Assembly: GCA_023362775.1 (NCBI GenBank)
Contig: JALMGJ010000018.1
Location: 2,357,001-2,421,000 of the forward strand
Source of the DNA: Charina bottae
Lineage: Eukaryota; Chordata; Lepidosauria; Squamata; Charinaidae
Reading direction: 5' to 3'
Length of the DNA: 64,000 nucleotides
The notes beneath the pieces were generated by a model, which was given only the letters and a program-made list of their open reading frames with translations, did no database searches and had not been told where the DNA came from. This document shows positions 1 through 11,792 of this stretch, piece by piece (within the stretch, counting starts at the first letter, position 1; the number at the start of each line of letters is the position of its first letter). The translations under genes and the position numbers were made by a program.

Positions 1-359
1 GCTGTGGGATTGATCAATATTGCCCAATGTGGTTGGGCTCACAGCCAGATGGACACCCAATGCACGAGTTCTCACCTTGAGGAGAAGGGGGATTTGAGGA
101 CAGTTTCAAATAAACGAATCAAGGGGATCAGGACACGCTCCAGAGCACCAGTTTGAGTACTGTCTTGCTCTCCATGAATACCTCTGGATCCCACGAAGAA
201 CACACACACACACAAACCGATATTCTCAGAACACCAAAATGGTGGATGATCAGCCTAGAGCTTTGTTTGGAAGTGAGCTTACCTGTCCAGAAAAAATATA
301 CAGGTAAGTTGATGCAGTTGAGAATGACCTGGCAAAAAAACAAGAATTTGCCAAAGACA

Positions 360-756
360 GAGCCTGAGCCGGAGCAGCTGATTGGTGGGGAAACACCTCC
401 ACCTATCAGCGCGCAGCAAAGAAGGGTGGAGACGCGGGCCGAGGAGTGGGAGGCCCGATTGGCCCCTGCTTACAAACCTCGCCCCCGTACACGTGATTGG
501 CTCCCGCCTGCAAACCCTGCCCCCGTCCACGCGATTGGCTCCCGCCTACAAACCCCACCCCCAGTCCACGCGATTGGCTCCCGCCTGCAAACCCCGCCCC
601 CCGTCTGCGAGATTGGCTCCTGCCTGCAAACCCTGCCCCCCCTATCCACGTGATTGGCTCCCGCCTGCAAACCCCACCCCCCGGTCCATGGAAAAATTGT
701 CTTCTACTGAACCGGTCCCTGGTGCCAAAAAGGTTGGGGACCCCTGCTCTAGATCC
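360..756. mobile_element. hAT-like non-autonomous element, partial
   Basis: The minisatellite is flanked on the left by an ACCTATCAGCGCG segment, whose reverse complement flanks the related array at 63.07 kb, and on the right by a segment ending AAAGGTTGGGGACCCCTG near 752. A terminus of the form CAGNGGTCCCCAACC is typical of vertebrate hAT elements. No matching left terminus or TSD was found, so the left boundary is approximate and the element looks truncated or rearranged. Confidence 0.45.
457..691 (+). repeat. GC-rich minisatellite, six units of 38-41 bp
   Basis: Six imperfect tandem units each begin GATTGGCTCC and continue with GCCTGCAAACCC and a CGCCCC run. Every unit therefore holds an inverted CCAAT box (ATTGG) and most a GC box. 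Similar units occur at 62955-63060 inside a complete hAT element. The overlapping open frames here on both strands come from the repeat structure and are not genes. Confidence 0.85.
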
Positions 757-1558
757 CATCATCCCATTTTATGGGTCCCAGGAAGCATGTGTGCTCTGTC
801 ATGGTGCCCGTCCTCTGGAGTGCTATTGCAGAGGAACACAGAGATGTCCTTAGAGAAGATACGTAGCAAAATAGGAGCTCAGACTATTAGCTCAGTCTAG
901 GAAAACAAGACAGCATGAGAAAAAAAACCTTCAGCAGGCCCTGGGATGAGGTGTTGTTTTTGTTGGGTTTTTTTTGCACAATCAAGTCTTGTTCTGTTGG
1001 GGTTTCTGTTACTTTTATTCATTCTTTATTGTGATCATTGATTTACGCAAATTAGCATATAAAAGAATATAACAAGAATTAAATATATGATCATCAGGGA
1101 TACTATTTTTATTTTAGTCTGACCATCTTAATAAGGTTTTTTTTATTGGTTGTTTTTCTTGAAGTTGCCCAGAGTCAGTCAAGTTGGGTGGCTCATTAAT
1201 TTGATTAAATAAATAAATAACTCGCCGACATTCATCAACTAAACTAAATAAACTGTGGTTACGTTAACCATGGGAAAAGGTGTGAGAATACAGCCTGTTA
1301 TAAATGACACCACCGATCTTAATAAATAACTTGTGAGCATAAGCTTCTGACTCTTTCTCTACATTAGGGTTTCTTAGTCTGGACTATTTTTAGATGGACT
1401 CGAACTCCCAGAATTCCCCACTGGAGATGAGGGGGGTACCATGAAATGTAAGAAGCAAACATGTGATGCAAGGAACCGATGTGTATTGATTTTATGTGTA
1501 CATATTTTAAATTGCTGTTTGGGAAATTTCCTAATGCTTTTCCCAGGGAACATAGCAA
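757..1558. other. Unassigned A+T-rich DNA with a LINE tail fragment
   Basis: No gene is visible. Around 1165-1220 the text GCCCAGAGTCAG followed by GATTAAATAAATAAATAA resembles the 3' end of the CR1/L2-type LINE seen complete at 50.1-50.26 kb. Near 1398 CTCGAACTCCCAGAATTCCCCA resembles the hAT MITE family at 7.8 and 47.7 kb. The rest is unassigned. Confidence 0.4.
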
Positions 1559-2120
1559 CCACTAGAATCATTGGATTGTAGGGTTGGAAAGGACCCTGGC
1601 ATCTTCTAATCCAACCCTCTGACAAATGGCCATCCAATCTTTGTTTGAAGACCTCCATTAATGAAGCACCCATGACTCCACTCCATAATAGCTCTCACCG
1701 TCAAGAAATTGTTCCTTATCTCGAGTTAGGATCTCCCCCAATAAAGCTTCCACCCACCGGTTCTTCTCCTGCCCCAGGCACTACAGAGAATAAATCCACC
1801 CCTCTTCTCTGCGGCACCCATCCAACTATTGGAAGTCCGCTATCATGTCTCCTTCTCTTCTTTAGGCTAAACAGACCCAGTTCTTTCAACTTCTCTTCAT
1901 AAAATTTTATTTATTTATTTATTTATTTAGTTATTTGTCAAATTTATATGACCGCCCATCTCCCCCAACGGGGGATTCTGTATGTAGCCTCCAAGATCCC
2001 CACCATCTGGGTTGCTCTTCTCTGCACTCCCAGCATCCTTCTCGTATTGTGACAACCAGAATTGGACGCAGGCAAAATAAATTTTAATGGTTTTTAGGAA
2101 ACACCCACATCTGGCAGACC
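1559..2120 (-). mobile_element. CR1 LINE 3' fragment
   Basis: The plus strand shows AGAATCATTGGATTGTAGGG and GGTTGGAAAGGACCCTGGCA, then AATCCAACCCTCTGACAAATG. This is the reverse complement of the 3' end of CR1 elements as known from birds and reptiles, so the LINE lies on the minus strand with its 3' end at the left. The text near 2012-2060 (TTGCTCTTCTCTGCACTCCC, then TGTGACAACCAGAATTGGACG) continues CR1 3'-UTR-like sequence. An A+T-rich TTTATTTATT patch with GACCGCCCATCTCCC at 1900-1975 interrupts it and is probably a separate LINE tail. Confidence 0.55.
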
Positions 2121-2481
2121 ACGGGTAGACAAGACCCACCCCCAACTGCACCACTGAATGTGGTAGCATAACTTTGTGTCTCTTACAAAACAAACTCATA
2201 GCAATATGTTTTTGGTGTAGGTCTGTTAAGCTCCCTCAGTGCGCATCCATCCTAACCTCTCCCCAAACGAAAATGCACCATGAAATACCCATCTGTGACA
2301 TCTTCACATTCCGGGGGGGGGGGCATTTTTATTTTAAATAAAATGTGGTCTTGAGTGCTACTTTAGAAGCATTAAAATCAGTGTAGCTCAAACAAGAGCA
2401 GATAGCAGTAAAGTAAGCCCCTCAGAGCTTACTAGGAAAGGGCTAGGAAAAAGCTCAATTAATTTGTTTGGGGAACAATTT
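2121..2481. other. Unassigned DNA, no gene seen
   Basis: There is low-complexity sequence (a nine-base G run near 2312) and no recognisable coding or repeat structure. It ends at the target site of the L1 insertion. Confidence 0.3.
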
Positions 2482-2497
2482 GAGAGCATCGGACCAG

Positions 2498-4878
2498 GCA
2501 GCATGGGGATCAGGCAGGATTTTTGCCTAAGAGACAAATATGAGATAATGTTCGAAATGTTTTGGACATATTGGAGTATTTGGAACAACATAATGAAAAA
2601 CAGGCTGCTTTGATATTTGTAGATGCTGAAAAAGCCTTTGACAATTTAAATTGGCCTTTTATGTTTAAAGTATTGGAATCTATGAATTTTGGGGGAAACT
2701 TTATTAAATGGATTAAATCTATATATATCCCCCAAACCGCTAAAATAATTGTTAACGGCGATTTCAGTAAACCACGTGAAATTCAAAAAGGTACAAGACA
2801 AGGATGTCCTTTATCTCCACTTTTGTTTTGTTTTGTTTTGTTTTGGTCTTAGTTTTACTTAGAGACATCAGACAAGATGATGGCATTTCTGGTATAAGAG
2901 TCAAAAAAGAAGTTTATAAGCTAAGAGCCTTTGCTGACGTCAGCCTTTGCTGACGACCTAGTCATTACTTTAGAAAACCCACTGGATGGGATTGAGTTAC
3001 TAATGCAGAAATTGAAAGACTCTGGGTCGCTAGCAGGGTTCAAAGTGAATTTACAGAAAACAAAAGTTTTAACTAAGAATATGAATTGCCACCAACAAGA
3101 GAAATTGAGAGAATTAACTGGATTTATAATGGGAAAAAAAGTAAAATATTTGGGAATACATTTAACATCAAAGAATGTCAATTTGTTTCAGAATAATTAT
3201 TTTTCACTTTGGACAGATATAAAAAAAGACTTAGATCGGTGGGAGAAACTGCAACTATCACTATTAGGTAGAATACCAGTGATTAAAATGAATATCTTGC
3301 CAAGAATTTTATACCTTTTCCAAACAGTACCTATACTGGCTTCAGAAGCGCCTTTTAAACAATGGCAGCGTGATATATCTAAGTTTGTATGGTAAGGGAA
3401 AAAACCAAAAATAAAATATAAAGTTTTGCAAGACTCAAAAGAAAGAGGTGGCTTGGGCCTCCCAGATTTGAAGTTATATTATGCGGCATGTTGTTTAGTA
3501 TGGCTTAAAGAATGGATTGTTTTGAAAAATGAAAAACTATTGGATTTAGAAGGTCATGATTTAAGATTTGGATGGCATGGATATTTGTGGTATGACAAAG
3601 TTAAAGTTAATGTGGACTTTAAAAATCATTATTTTAGAAGATCTTTGTTAAGGATTTGGAATAAACATAGGTCAACTTTATGTTACAATATGCCTTTATG
3701 GATTTCTACACAAGAAGCATTCTATAAAACTGAAACAAGAGATAAAGACAAATGGTTGACTTATAAGGACTTGTTAGAAAAAGAACAAGGAGAATACAAA
3801 ATTAAATCAAAAGAACAACTTGCCTCGGAAGGATATACTTTTCAATGACTTTCCTATATGCAGCTTATAGAGAAATTCAAGTTAGATAAAAAGATTTTGG
3901 ATTTGAACAGAGTAAATCAGAATTTGAAATACAACTTTGTGAAACAGACGAACATTTAATTGCTAAAATGTATAAACTACTGTTGAGAGGGGAAATGGTG
4001 GAAGAACAAGTTAAAGATTGTATGATTAAATGGGCAAAAAATATCGGTCATAACATACATATGCAGCAATGGGAAAATATGTGGTCTAAAGGATTGAAGT
4101 TTACTCTGTGTTATAATTTGAAGGAAAATTTCTATAAGATGATGTATCGATGGTATATGACCCCCAAAAAACTTGCAAAAATATATGGGACTGTTTCTAA
4201 CATTTGCTGGAAATGTAATAAACAAGAGGGGTCGTTTTACCACATGTGGTGGACATGTAAGATTGCAAAGAAATTTTGGACCCAAATACATATGTTGATG
4301 CAGAGTATACTACAAATACAGATTCCGTTTAAACCAGAATTATTTCTGTTGGGAATATTGGATTTACAAATAGAAAAACATTTTGTTAGAATTATACAAT
4401 ATATGATAACAGCAGCAAGACTCCTTTATGCACAATTTTGGAAAACTCAGACTTTACCAACAGTACAAGAGTGGATGTTAAAATTGATGGACATGGCAGA
4501 AAATGATAAATGGACTTGTTTATTGAAAGAAAACTCAAGTTATCAATATCTCAAAGAGTGGAAACCATTGATGGACTATTTGCGAAATGCAGGAGGGGCG
4601 ACGCTTACAGGGGATTTTGAAGAGTAGATTAAATATAATAGAGTATATTAGACAAAGAATTATTTCTATCTATTGTATGAAAAACCAACATTTAGGGCAG
4701 ATTCTTTTATCTACATGACCAGAGATAGATTGGAAGTTTCCTATTTTTCATATCTTTTTCTTTCTCTTACTTTACTACACTTTTTCTTTTTTCTTTATTT
4801 TGTATTTCTATTTCTTTTTCCGTTTCTAACTTTTAACTATGTATTTTAAAATCCTAATAAAATTATATAAAAAAAAGA
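2498..4878 (+). mobile_element. 5'-truncated L1 retrotransposon with 16-bp TSD
   Basis: GAGAGCATCGGACCAG occurs at 2482-2497 and again at 4879-4894, flanking 2.38 kb that ends in an AATAAAATTATATAAAAAAA tail. Between them is the 3' part of an L1-type ORF2: reverse transcriptase palm, connection and the C-terminal CCHC segment. Endonuclease and ORF1 are missing through 5' truncation, as usual for target-primed reverse transcription. A similar copy lies at 53.8-58.1 kb on the minus strand. Confidence 0.85.
2562..4627 (+). pseudogene. L1 ORF2 remnant (RT and C-terminal CCHC)
   Basis: Open blocks at 2562-2852, 2931-3395, 3426-3848 and 3968-4627 together trace an L1 ORF2. The first has DAEKAFDNLNW and GTRQGCPLSPLLF of the RT palm. 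The second has FADD, the polymerase active site, at its residues 6-9. The last has CWKC...HMWWTC (CX2CX8HX4C), the L1 C-terminal cysteine motif. Lesions are an expanded TTTTG run at 2822-2845, a 16-bp direct duplication at about 2928-2959 just before FADD, a stop at 3393, and frameshifts near 3850. It cannot encode an active protein. Confidence 0.85.
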
Positions 4879-4894
4879 GAGAGCATCGGACCAG

Positions 4895-5620
4895 CGCAGG
4901 AATGTCCAGTGGTGGGCAGGCCAAGAACAGGTTTCCCGATGGATCTCTTTGAAAAAGAGGGTCCCAGCTGCATGTCGTGTGTGTGTGTGTAGAATTGCTG
5001 TGGAGAGAAACGTCTTTGGTCCTCACAGACCCCATTCCTTGTGTCTTCTCCCCCAGCATATAACATAGCAAGAACACACACACACCCAGACACACAATGT
5101 CTTTGTCTACTTTCTTAGGCTGCTGTCATTCATAGTTAAGTGGAGAAAGGACCTACATGAAAAGCTCAGCGAGAAAGGGGCGTTTGGGGAAGCGACTTGA
5201 ACAAATGAAGAGCAGCGATAACTCAGTCCAGGGGTAGAGACCTCGAGGGAGAAAGAGCCACGTCTTTGGAGGAAACAGGCAAGGCACGTAAGATAGGGGC
5301 AGGCTCTATGCAACTGCCATCCTGACTTTTTTGACCCCTCCTTTCATGGACAATTGTGCATGATGGAATTGATAGGTATTGTGCTCCTCCCTCCTCCGAG
5401 CATCGGCTATTTCCCACCTTCTCCAGGACTGCTTTCCTTGAAGCTGCAACCCCTCCCATCACATTGTCTTACCCAATTTGGATTGTTTGACTGTGTCCAA
5501 AGGATGTGCTGATCTGCAAACTAGCTAGTTATATTTGATTCTTTGATTAATCCAAACGGTGTGATTCGTTTTTGGTTTGGTGTCATGCGAACCCAGCAAA
5601 TGGGTTGAGCTGGGAATAAG
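4895..5620. other. Unassigned DNA with short GT/CA runs
   Basis: There is a GT run at 4976-4992 and a CA run at 5074-5085. No gene is supported; the short open frames lack family signatures. Confidence 0.3.
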
Positions 5621-5936
5621 TAAAAGGTAAAGGTTCCCCCTGCACATTTGTGCAGTTGTGTCCGACTCTAGGGGCGGTGCTCATCTCCGTTTCTTAGCCG
5701 AAGAGCCAGCGCTGTCTGAAGATGCTTCCGCGGTCATGTGGCCGGCATGATGTGCGCGGAACGCTGTTACCTACCCACCGAAGTGGTACCTATTCACCTA
5801 CTTGCATTTGCATGCTTTCGAATTGCTAGGTTGGCAAGAGCTGGGGCGAGTGCGGGAGCTCACTCCGTCACGCAGGGCTAGGGATTCGAACCTCCGAACT
5901 TGCGACCTTCCAATCGACAAGCCTGGCGTCTTACCA
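5621..5936 (-). mobile_element. Sauria-type SINE (minus)
   Basis: This is a tRNA-derived SINE read on the minus strand. The plus strand starts with the tail AAAGGTAAAGGTTCCCCC and the LINE-related GTTGTGTCCGACTCTAGG, passes through TGCATTTGCATGCTTTCGAA, and ends in the head with the reverse B box GGGATTCGAACC. The last bases of the tRNA head are missing at the right end. The family recurs at nine other sites in the window. Confidence 0.85.
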
Positions 5937-7675
5937 TGATTAATCCTTCAGGGCTACCCAAGGACAGCTTCCTTCTAGTTTGGTTAATATAAAAACCACC
6001 TGTATTGATCTCTGGTCTTTTTTTTATTTATCAAAGGTTCGAGACCTCTCACCAAAGACAGAAACTGTTCTTTAAAATGGCTGGAATTTTTGTTTCTGGA
6101 AATGGGGGCCTTACAAACATTACAAACATTTGCTTGTTTCTTTTTCCCCAGAAACTTTGACAGAGCCCAAGTGCAAAACACCTTTCTGTACCTGCTAAGG
6201 CCCAATTTGCTGTCTGAGTTGCTCTTCCTCACTCCACCTAGACCACCCCCTTATTTTTTTTGCACCCAACCAACCAAACCCCCCCCCCATTACCTGCTGA
6301 AGAATTCTTGGGAAACTCAAAAGCTTGCAACTATTTTGCATACTTTTAATGGGGCTAAACAAAATGACTTTATTGACCAAATTTCCGTGTTATTCGTTTG
6401 GGCTTTGCCACGACCAGTCCTAACTTCACGCTGGTCTTTGAAGCTTATGTTTAAACACGAGGTGAGGTCAGCCCGCGTTTCCTGACCAACCTCTCTCCTT
6501 GCCTGCCTTTATTCCTGGACTTGTCGCGGAGGATTGCTGCGGCATCAACAACTGCAGAGCCAGATGCAGGCTGGCACTACACATGCGAGAGCTTGTTGTT
6601 TTGCAACCTTCCTTTCAGTGCCAATCATGCCTCTCCCTTGCATAATTCTAAGGGGGTGGTGAAAGAGTCACCTGCTCTGTTGGGTGCTCTGGAGAGGAAT
6701 CTATAGAGCAGGGAACATAAAGGGCAAGAAAGGGGGATTATTCTGGACTAAAAAAAACCCCCATGCGGTTGTATTAAGCAATCTGAATAGCCCGTAAGTG
6801 CTGGTATACATGTCTACACTGCCCTCTACCGGATGGCAATGGTGCCACTCATGCAATTTACACCAAGGAGATAAAAAACTGCTGTGCGTCTCACTGAGGT
6901 TTCACCCTGAAGATACTACAGTATTTAATTACCAAAGACAGGCCTGGATTCCCACACTGTGCTAAACAACAACATAGTCAGATTTAGTTTTAGCCTGTGG
7001 CGTGAATCCAACCATTGTAGTTTGTGACCGATGGCGTGGGGCTTAGAGGGTTGAAAGAACCAACCCACTGCCTTATTGAAGAAACTATCTTCAAGCACCC
7101 ACGGTGTGACATGATGCACAAACTGATCCACTGAAGAGAATCCTAAAGGGCTGCTCTTCCTCATCAGGAAAAAGAAGGTTGATATAAATAAATAAAATGG
7201 ACGGTTAGGGGAATTGGGCTATCCTCAACTAAAGGTTCTGGTCGATATTAACCACCAGAAATATCTTGGCATCTGGCCCACAAAAATGGCAGGAAGTAAA
7301 TCTGATCCAAACACCACACTTCAAGTTGCCATGGTTTGCTACTTCATCTGTTTGCTACTTCATCTCTAAGAGTCAACCTCTTAGAGTGGAGTTCAATGCA
7401 AATGGCACTTAGGTGAACCATTAAGCCTCCTGCTCATAATGTGTTACCACAAGTCACAGGTGCCCTTTAGTTGCTGCCTTCAAATTTGGTCTGTGATTGT
7501 AATAAAGTTCTATCCCAAAAATCATAAATAAACTGAATAAATAAACTTTTGCTCAGATGGCAGAAAATGAGATGATTAACACTGGATGCCAGCAGAACAG
7601 CTTGGAGCCAAATTTATCTCTCTCTCTATCTCTCTATCTTCTATGTCTATCATCAATCATCTTTCTTTCTCTATT
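5937..7675. other. Unassigned DNA, no gene seen
   Basis: No conserved protein motif, SINE or LINE body was recognised. A segment at about 6940-7030 (GGCCTGGATTCCCACACTGT to TTGTAGTTTGTGACC) resembles text near 9467-9550 and may be an old MITE family. A CT-rich simple repeat lies at 7617-7690. Confidence 0.3.
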
Positions 7676-7800
7676 TATCTATATATAATTTATATAGCCG
7701 CCCATCTCACAAAGAGTGACTGAATTAATTGAGTACACAATTAACTAAAACAATAAATATATAAAAAGAGATTAACCCTTAACCCTGCGACAAACTATAG

Positions 7801-7949
7801 CAGTGTTTCTCAACCTTGGCAACTTTAAGACGTGTGGACTTCAACTCCCAGAATTCTGGGAGTTGAAGTCCACACGTCTTAGAGTTGCCAAGGTTGAGAG
7901 AATTCTGGGAGTTGAAGTCCACACATCTTAAAGTTGCCAAGGTTGAGAG
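7801..7949. mobile_element. hAT-type MITE, near-perfect palindrome plus extra half
   Basis: The left end CAGTGTTTCTCAACCTTGGC and the body TTCAACTCCCAGAATTCT form an almost perfect palindrome to about 7898. It is followed by a second right half ending CCAAGGTTGAGAG. The same ends occur in the complete 112-bp copy at 47737-47848, which has an 8-bp TSD. The third half-unit suggests a hairpin-mediated rearrangement. Confidence 0.7.
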
Positions 7950-9748
7950 CTACAGAATGTTCATCAATGGCACCGAGGGAGTGAGCTGGGTCCCACAGCA
8001 GCTTTAATGTCTAGGGTAGGAGGTTATTATCCTTTCATTCATCTTTGAGAATACAAGGGGACTGATGAAAGCAGGGCAGTCATACAAAAGCTGTCACTCC
8101 ACCCAGGCAGCTGTCTGAGCAATTTCACACGTGGGTGTATCTGCTTAGGCAGATTTAATTCACTCCGTGCTGAGACGCAGCTATGCCTGATTTGCTAGAA
8201 TCCTTCCCCACATTTTCTAAAATCACATTTCAGTCTTGGCATGGTATTCCCATAAGCACCAGTGCAATTGTGGAGCAGCAGGAAAAGCCTTGCAAGGGTG
8301 GGCTTGAGGGAGGGATAGTGTTCTGTTTTTATATTTGAGGCTAAGGCTTTGAGCAAGAACTTTGCGTTGCAGAGCACGATAGGAAACAAATGATATTATG
8401 CTAGAAATGGCTGGGATGCCAGATTACACCTGGGGCAAGCCTTGATTCACCTACTATGTGATGAAATGAGTTCCATCTAAGCCCTGAATTTGATGGGGAA
8501 AGACTTGATTATAAAGGTAAATACAAATATAAAGATGGTATGGTTAAGACGTTGGACTAGGAATGGAAGACCCAACCATCAACACTTACTTTTTGCTCAT
8601 CACTAACTCACAAGGTTCACATGGTGGAGAAAAAAATTGGAGAGAACATTTACATGCTACTTTGAGCTTCTGGAGAGAAGGCAGAATATAAATCCGACGA
8701 GTGAGAAAACAATAAAAAGAACCAGAAGAAGATAAAAGTTATTGAACAGTGATGTAAAGGAAATATAGCCTCCTTGCTATTCTAAAGCAAACCAAGCAGT
8801 AGTCAAAGTTGGAGCAATTAAGAGAAGACCTTTAACTGTTTTGATAAACAAACTAACTTTTATCTGTTGTATCACCCAAAATGAAGGGGCTGCCAATAAA
8901 ACAGATTTATGAACATCTTGCTTGTCAAATGCTTATGGCAAAAGGACCTATGAAAAGACCTGTGAAACGGTAGCCAAGAGCACGGAGCCTGAATAGTATT
9001 TGTAGCCCAGCTCTGAACCAGAAGCCTGGGTGGTTCAGGAAGGGTGTGTGTAATCTGGAGTCACATCTTAGCCTGGAGCTTTCAGCCTTAGAGCAAGAGA
9101 GAATTTGGTGAGCTGTGTTCTTTCAAGACTGATGGGGGTGTGTAGACAAAGATGGAGTAATTCCCAGTGAGGATTAGCTGTCCCTTATAATAATCATACT
9201 TTCCAAATTAACAGATTCAGAGATTAACAGATTAAATTCTGAGTCGGTCGAGCCCTTTCATTATCCATGAACGCTCAAGAACCACGTGAATGGCTACTGG
9301 TTGCGATGTGTTCTGATGCTTCCTCCTGAAACTTTTTGCCCCAAAGTCCCAGCCTTTTGCTAAAATCCAAAGCCTGGGAGAACAAATCACAATTGCTGTG
9401 TTTGCATATTGTGCAATCCCCAACCACATAAACCATATTATGGCTTGACAGCCTAGAGCTAAGACAATGGCTGGATTCCCACAACACCCTGAATTATAAA
9501 CTAGCCAATCCCTTTTCGGCCTAGCCAGGACGTTGTGCAAACCCAGCCTTAAAATAGTGTTAGGTTGGAGCTGAGGTCACATTCACTGTCAAGTGAGAAA
9601 GCAACTCTCTAACGTTAAAAGATAGACAAGAGATATCCTGGGCCAGCCAGCTAAGCATAGGTGGAGCCAAGGGTAATGGGTAGAGTTAAAAAGAAGTAGA
9701 GCTTGATTAAAATTATTGATGGTTTGAGGCCAAATAACCCTAACTATA
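7950..9748. other. Unassigned DNA, possible old SINE at 8535-8700
   Basis: GGTTAAGACGTTGGACTAGG near 8542 followed by CTCACAAGGTTCACATGGTG and ending TCTGGAGAGAAGGCAGAATA resembles a tRNA-derived reptile SINE, but the match is weak. No gene is seen in the rest. Confidence 0.35.
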
Positions 9749-9749
9749 A

Positions 9750-10079
9750 GGGGCATGGTGGCTCAGCGGGTAAGACGCCAGGCTTGTCAATCGGAAGGTC
9801 GGTGGTTCGAGACCCAAGCGCCGCGTGACGGAGTGAGCTCCCGCACTAGCTCCAGCTCTTGCCAACCTAGCAATTTGAAAGCATGCAAATGCAAGTAGAT
9901 TAATAGGTACCACTTCGGTGGGAAGGTAACAGCGCTCCGCGTGCGTCATGCGGCCACATGACCGTGGAAGCGTCTTCAGACAACGCTTGCTCTTCGGCTA
10001 AGAAACGGAGATGAGCACCGGCCCCTAGAGTCGGACACGACTGCACAAATGTGCGGGGGGAACCTTTACCTTTACCTTA
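9750..10079 (+). mobile_element. Sauria-type SINE (plus)
   Basis: A near-complete copy. The head has the A-box-like TGGCTCAGCGGG and the B-box-like GGTTCGAGACC, then the octamer ATGCAAAT and the LINE-like tail GAGTCGGACACGACTGC. It ends in repeats of ACCTTT. It lies 320 bp from the 3' end of a full-length BovB LINE whose end it shares. Confidence 0.88.
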
Positions 10080-10415
10080 ACTTGGAGAACCACTAAAAAG
10101 GATGCCAAGTTTCTAGGAAGAGCTATGGCTTGCAGAAGTCAGATGACATCCTCTTCTTGCTATTCATTGTTTCAGGCTTGATTTTTCCCCCTTTATTTTA
10201 AATTCTGTAGTTGTGTCTTATTGATGTTTCTGTATTTTAAGTGTTTCGTTGTGTCTTACTGGTCTGGGACCATGAATTCCAAGTAAAAGCTGGCAAAAAG
10301 ATGAAGGGAAAGATGACAACAGTTAAAGAAAGTAAAATAGGATAAGATATATAACCTAGGGATAAAACGTCAAGATCCATAGATAGCAGGTAAAAGAATA
10401 TGTTGTTGTTGTTGT

Positions 10416-11792
10416 TCAGTCGTTTAGTCGTGTCCGACTCTTTGTGACCTCATGGACCATAGCACGCCAGGCCTTCCTGTCCTCCACCGTCTCCCGGAGT
10501 TTACTCAAATTCATGTTCATTACATCGGTGATGCTATCTAACCATCTCATCCTCTGCCGTCCCCTTCTCCTTTTGCCTTCAGTCTTTCCCAGCATCAGGG
10601 TCTTTTCCAGTGAGTCCTCTCTTCGCATTAGGTGGCCAAAGTATTTGAGCTTCAGCTTCAGTATCTGTCCTTCCAATGAGCAGTCAGGGTTGATTTCCTT
10701 TAGGATTGACTGATTTGACCTCCTTGCAGTCCAAGGGACTCTCAAGAGTCTTCTCCAGCACCACAGTTCAAAAGCATCAATTCTTTGGCGCTCAGCCTTC
10801 CTTATGGTCCAACTCTCACAGCCATACATTACTACTGGGAAAACCATAGCTTTAACTATACGGACCTTTGTCGGCAAGGTGATGTCTCTGCTTTTTAATA
10901 TGCTGTCTAGGTTTACCATAGATTTCCTCCCAAGGAGTAAGCGTCTTTTAATTTCATGGCTGCAGTCACCGTCTGCGGTGATCTTGGAGCCCAAGAAAAT
11001 AAAATCTGTCACTGCTTCCATTTCTTCCCCTTCTATTTGCCAGGAAGTGATGGGACCAGATGCCATGATCTGGGTTTTTTTAATGTTGAGTTTCAAGCCA
11101 GCTTTTGCACTCTCCTCTTTCACCCTCATCAAGAGGCTCTTTAGTTCCTCTTCACTTTCTGCCATTAGGGTGGTATCGTCTGCATATCTGAGGTTGTTGA
11201 TATTTCTCCCGGCAATCTTAACTCCGGCTTGTGATTCATCCAGCCCGGCATTTCTCATGATGTATTCTGCATATAAGTTAAATAAGCACGGTGATAATAT
11301 ACAGCCTTGTCGTACTCCTTTCCCAATTTTGAACCAGTCGGTTGTTCCATGTCCGGTTCTAACTGTTGCTTCTTGACCCGCATACAGGTTTCTCAGGAGA
11401 CAGGTAAGGTGGTCTGGTACTCCCATCTCTTTAAGACTTTGCCACAGTTTGTTGTGATCCACACAATCAAAGGCTTTAGCATAGTCAATGAAGCAGAAGT
11501 AGATGTTTTTCTGGAACTCTCTTGCTTTTTCCATGATCCAGCGAATGTTGGCAATCTGATCTCTAGTTCCTCTGCCTCTTCGAAACCCAGCTTGCACTTC
11601 TGGTAGTTCTCGGTTCACATACTGCTGAAGCCTAGCTTGTAGGATTTTGAGCATAACCTTGCTAGCATGTGAAATGAGCGCAATTGTACGGTAGTTTGAA
11701 CATTCTTTTGCATTGCCTTTTCCAATCCTGTGGCCACTGTTGAGTTTTCCAAATTTGTTGGCATATTGAGTGCAGCACTTTAACAGCATCAT
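10416..11792 (-). pseudogene. BovB ORF, RT and C-terminal region
   Basis: A 458-residue frame whose first 25 or so residues are out-of-frame sequence; family sequence starts at GNAKECSNYRTIALISHASK. RT motifs are FIDYAKAFD (D103), GVRQGCILSPCLFN, and the active site YADD at 203-206, all conserved. The C-terminal WTARRSNQSILKEI and GRQRMRWLDSI segments are diagnostic of BovB. It is separated from the upstream frame by a small deletion, with no other stop. Confidence 0.88.

Noticed and set aside
153..900. Several proline- or glycine-rich open frames
   Set aside because: They read through a GC-rich minisatellite in different frames and have no conserved domain.
9750..10079. tRNA gene suggested by A and B boxes
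   Set aside because: The boxes belong to SINE heads repeated around the window; no cloverleaf with a proper acceptor stem and anticodon arm was found.
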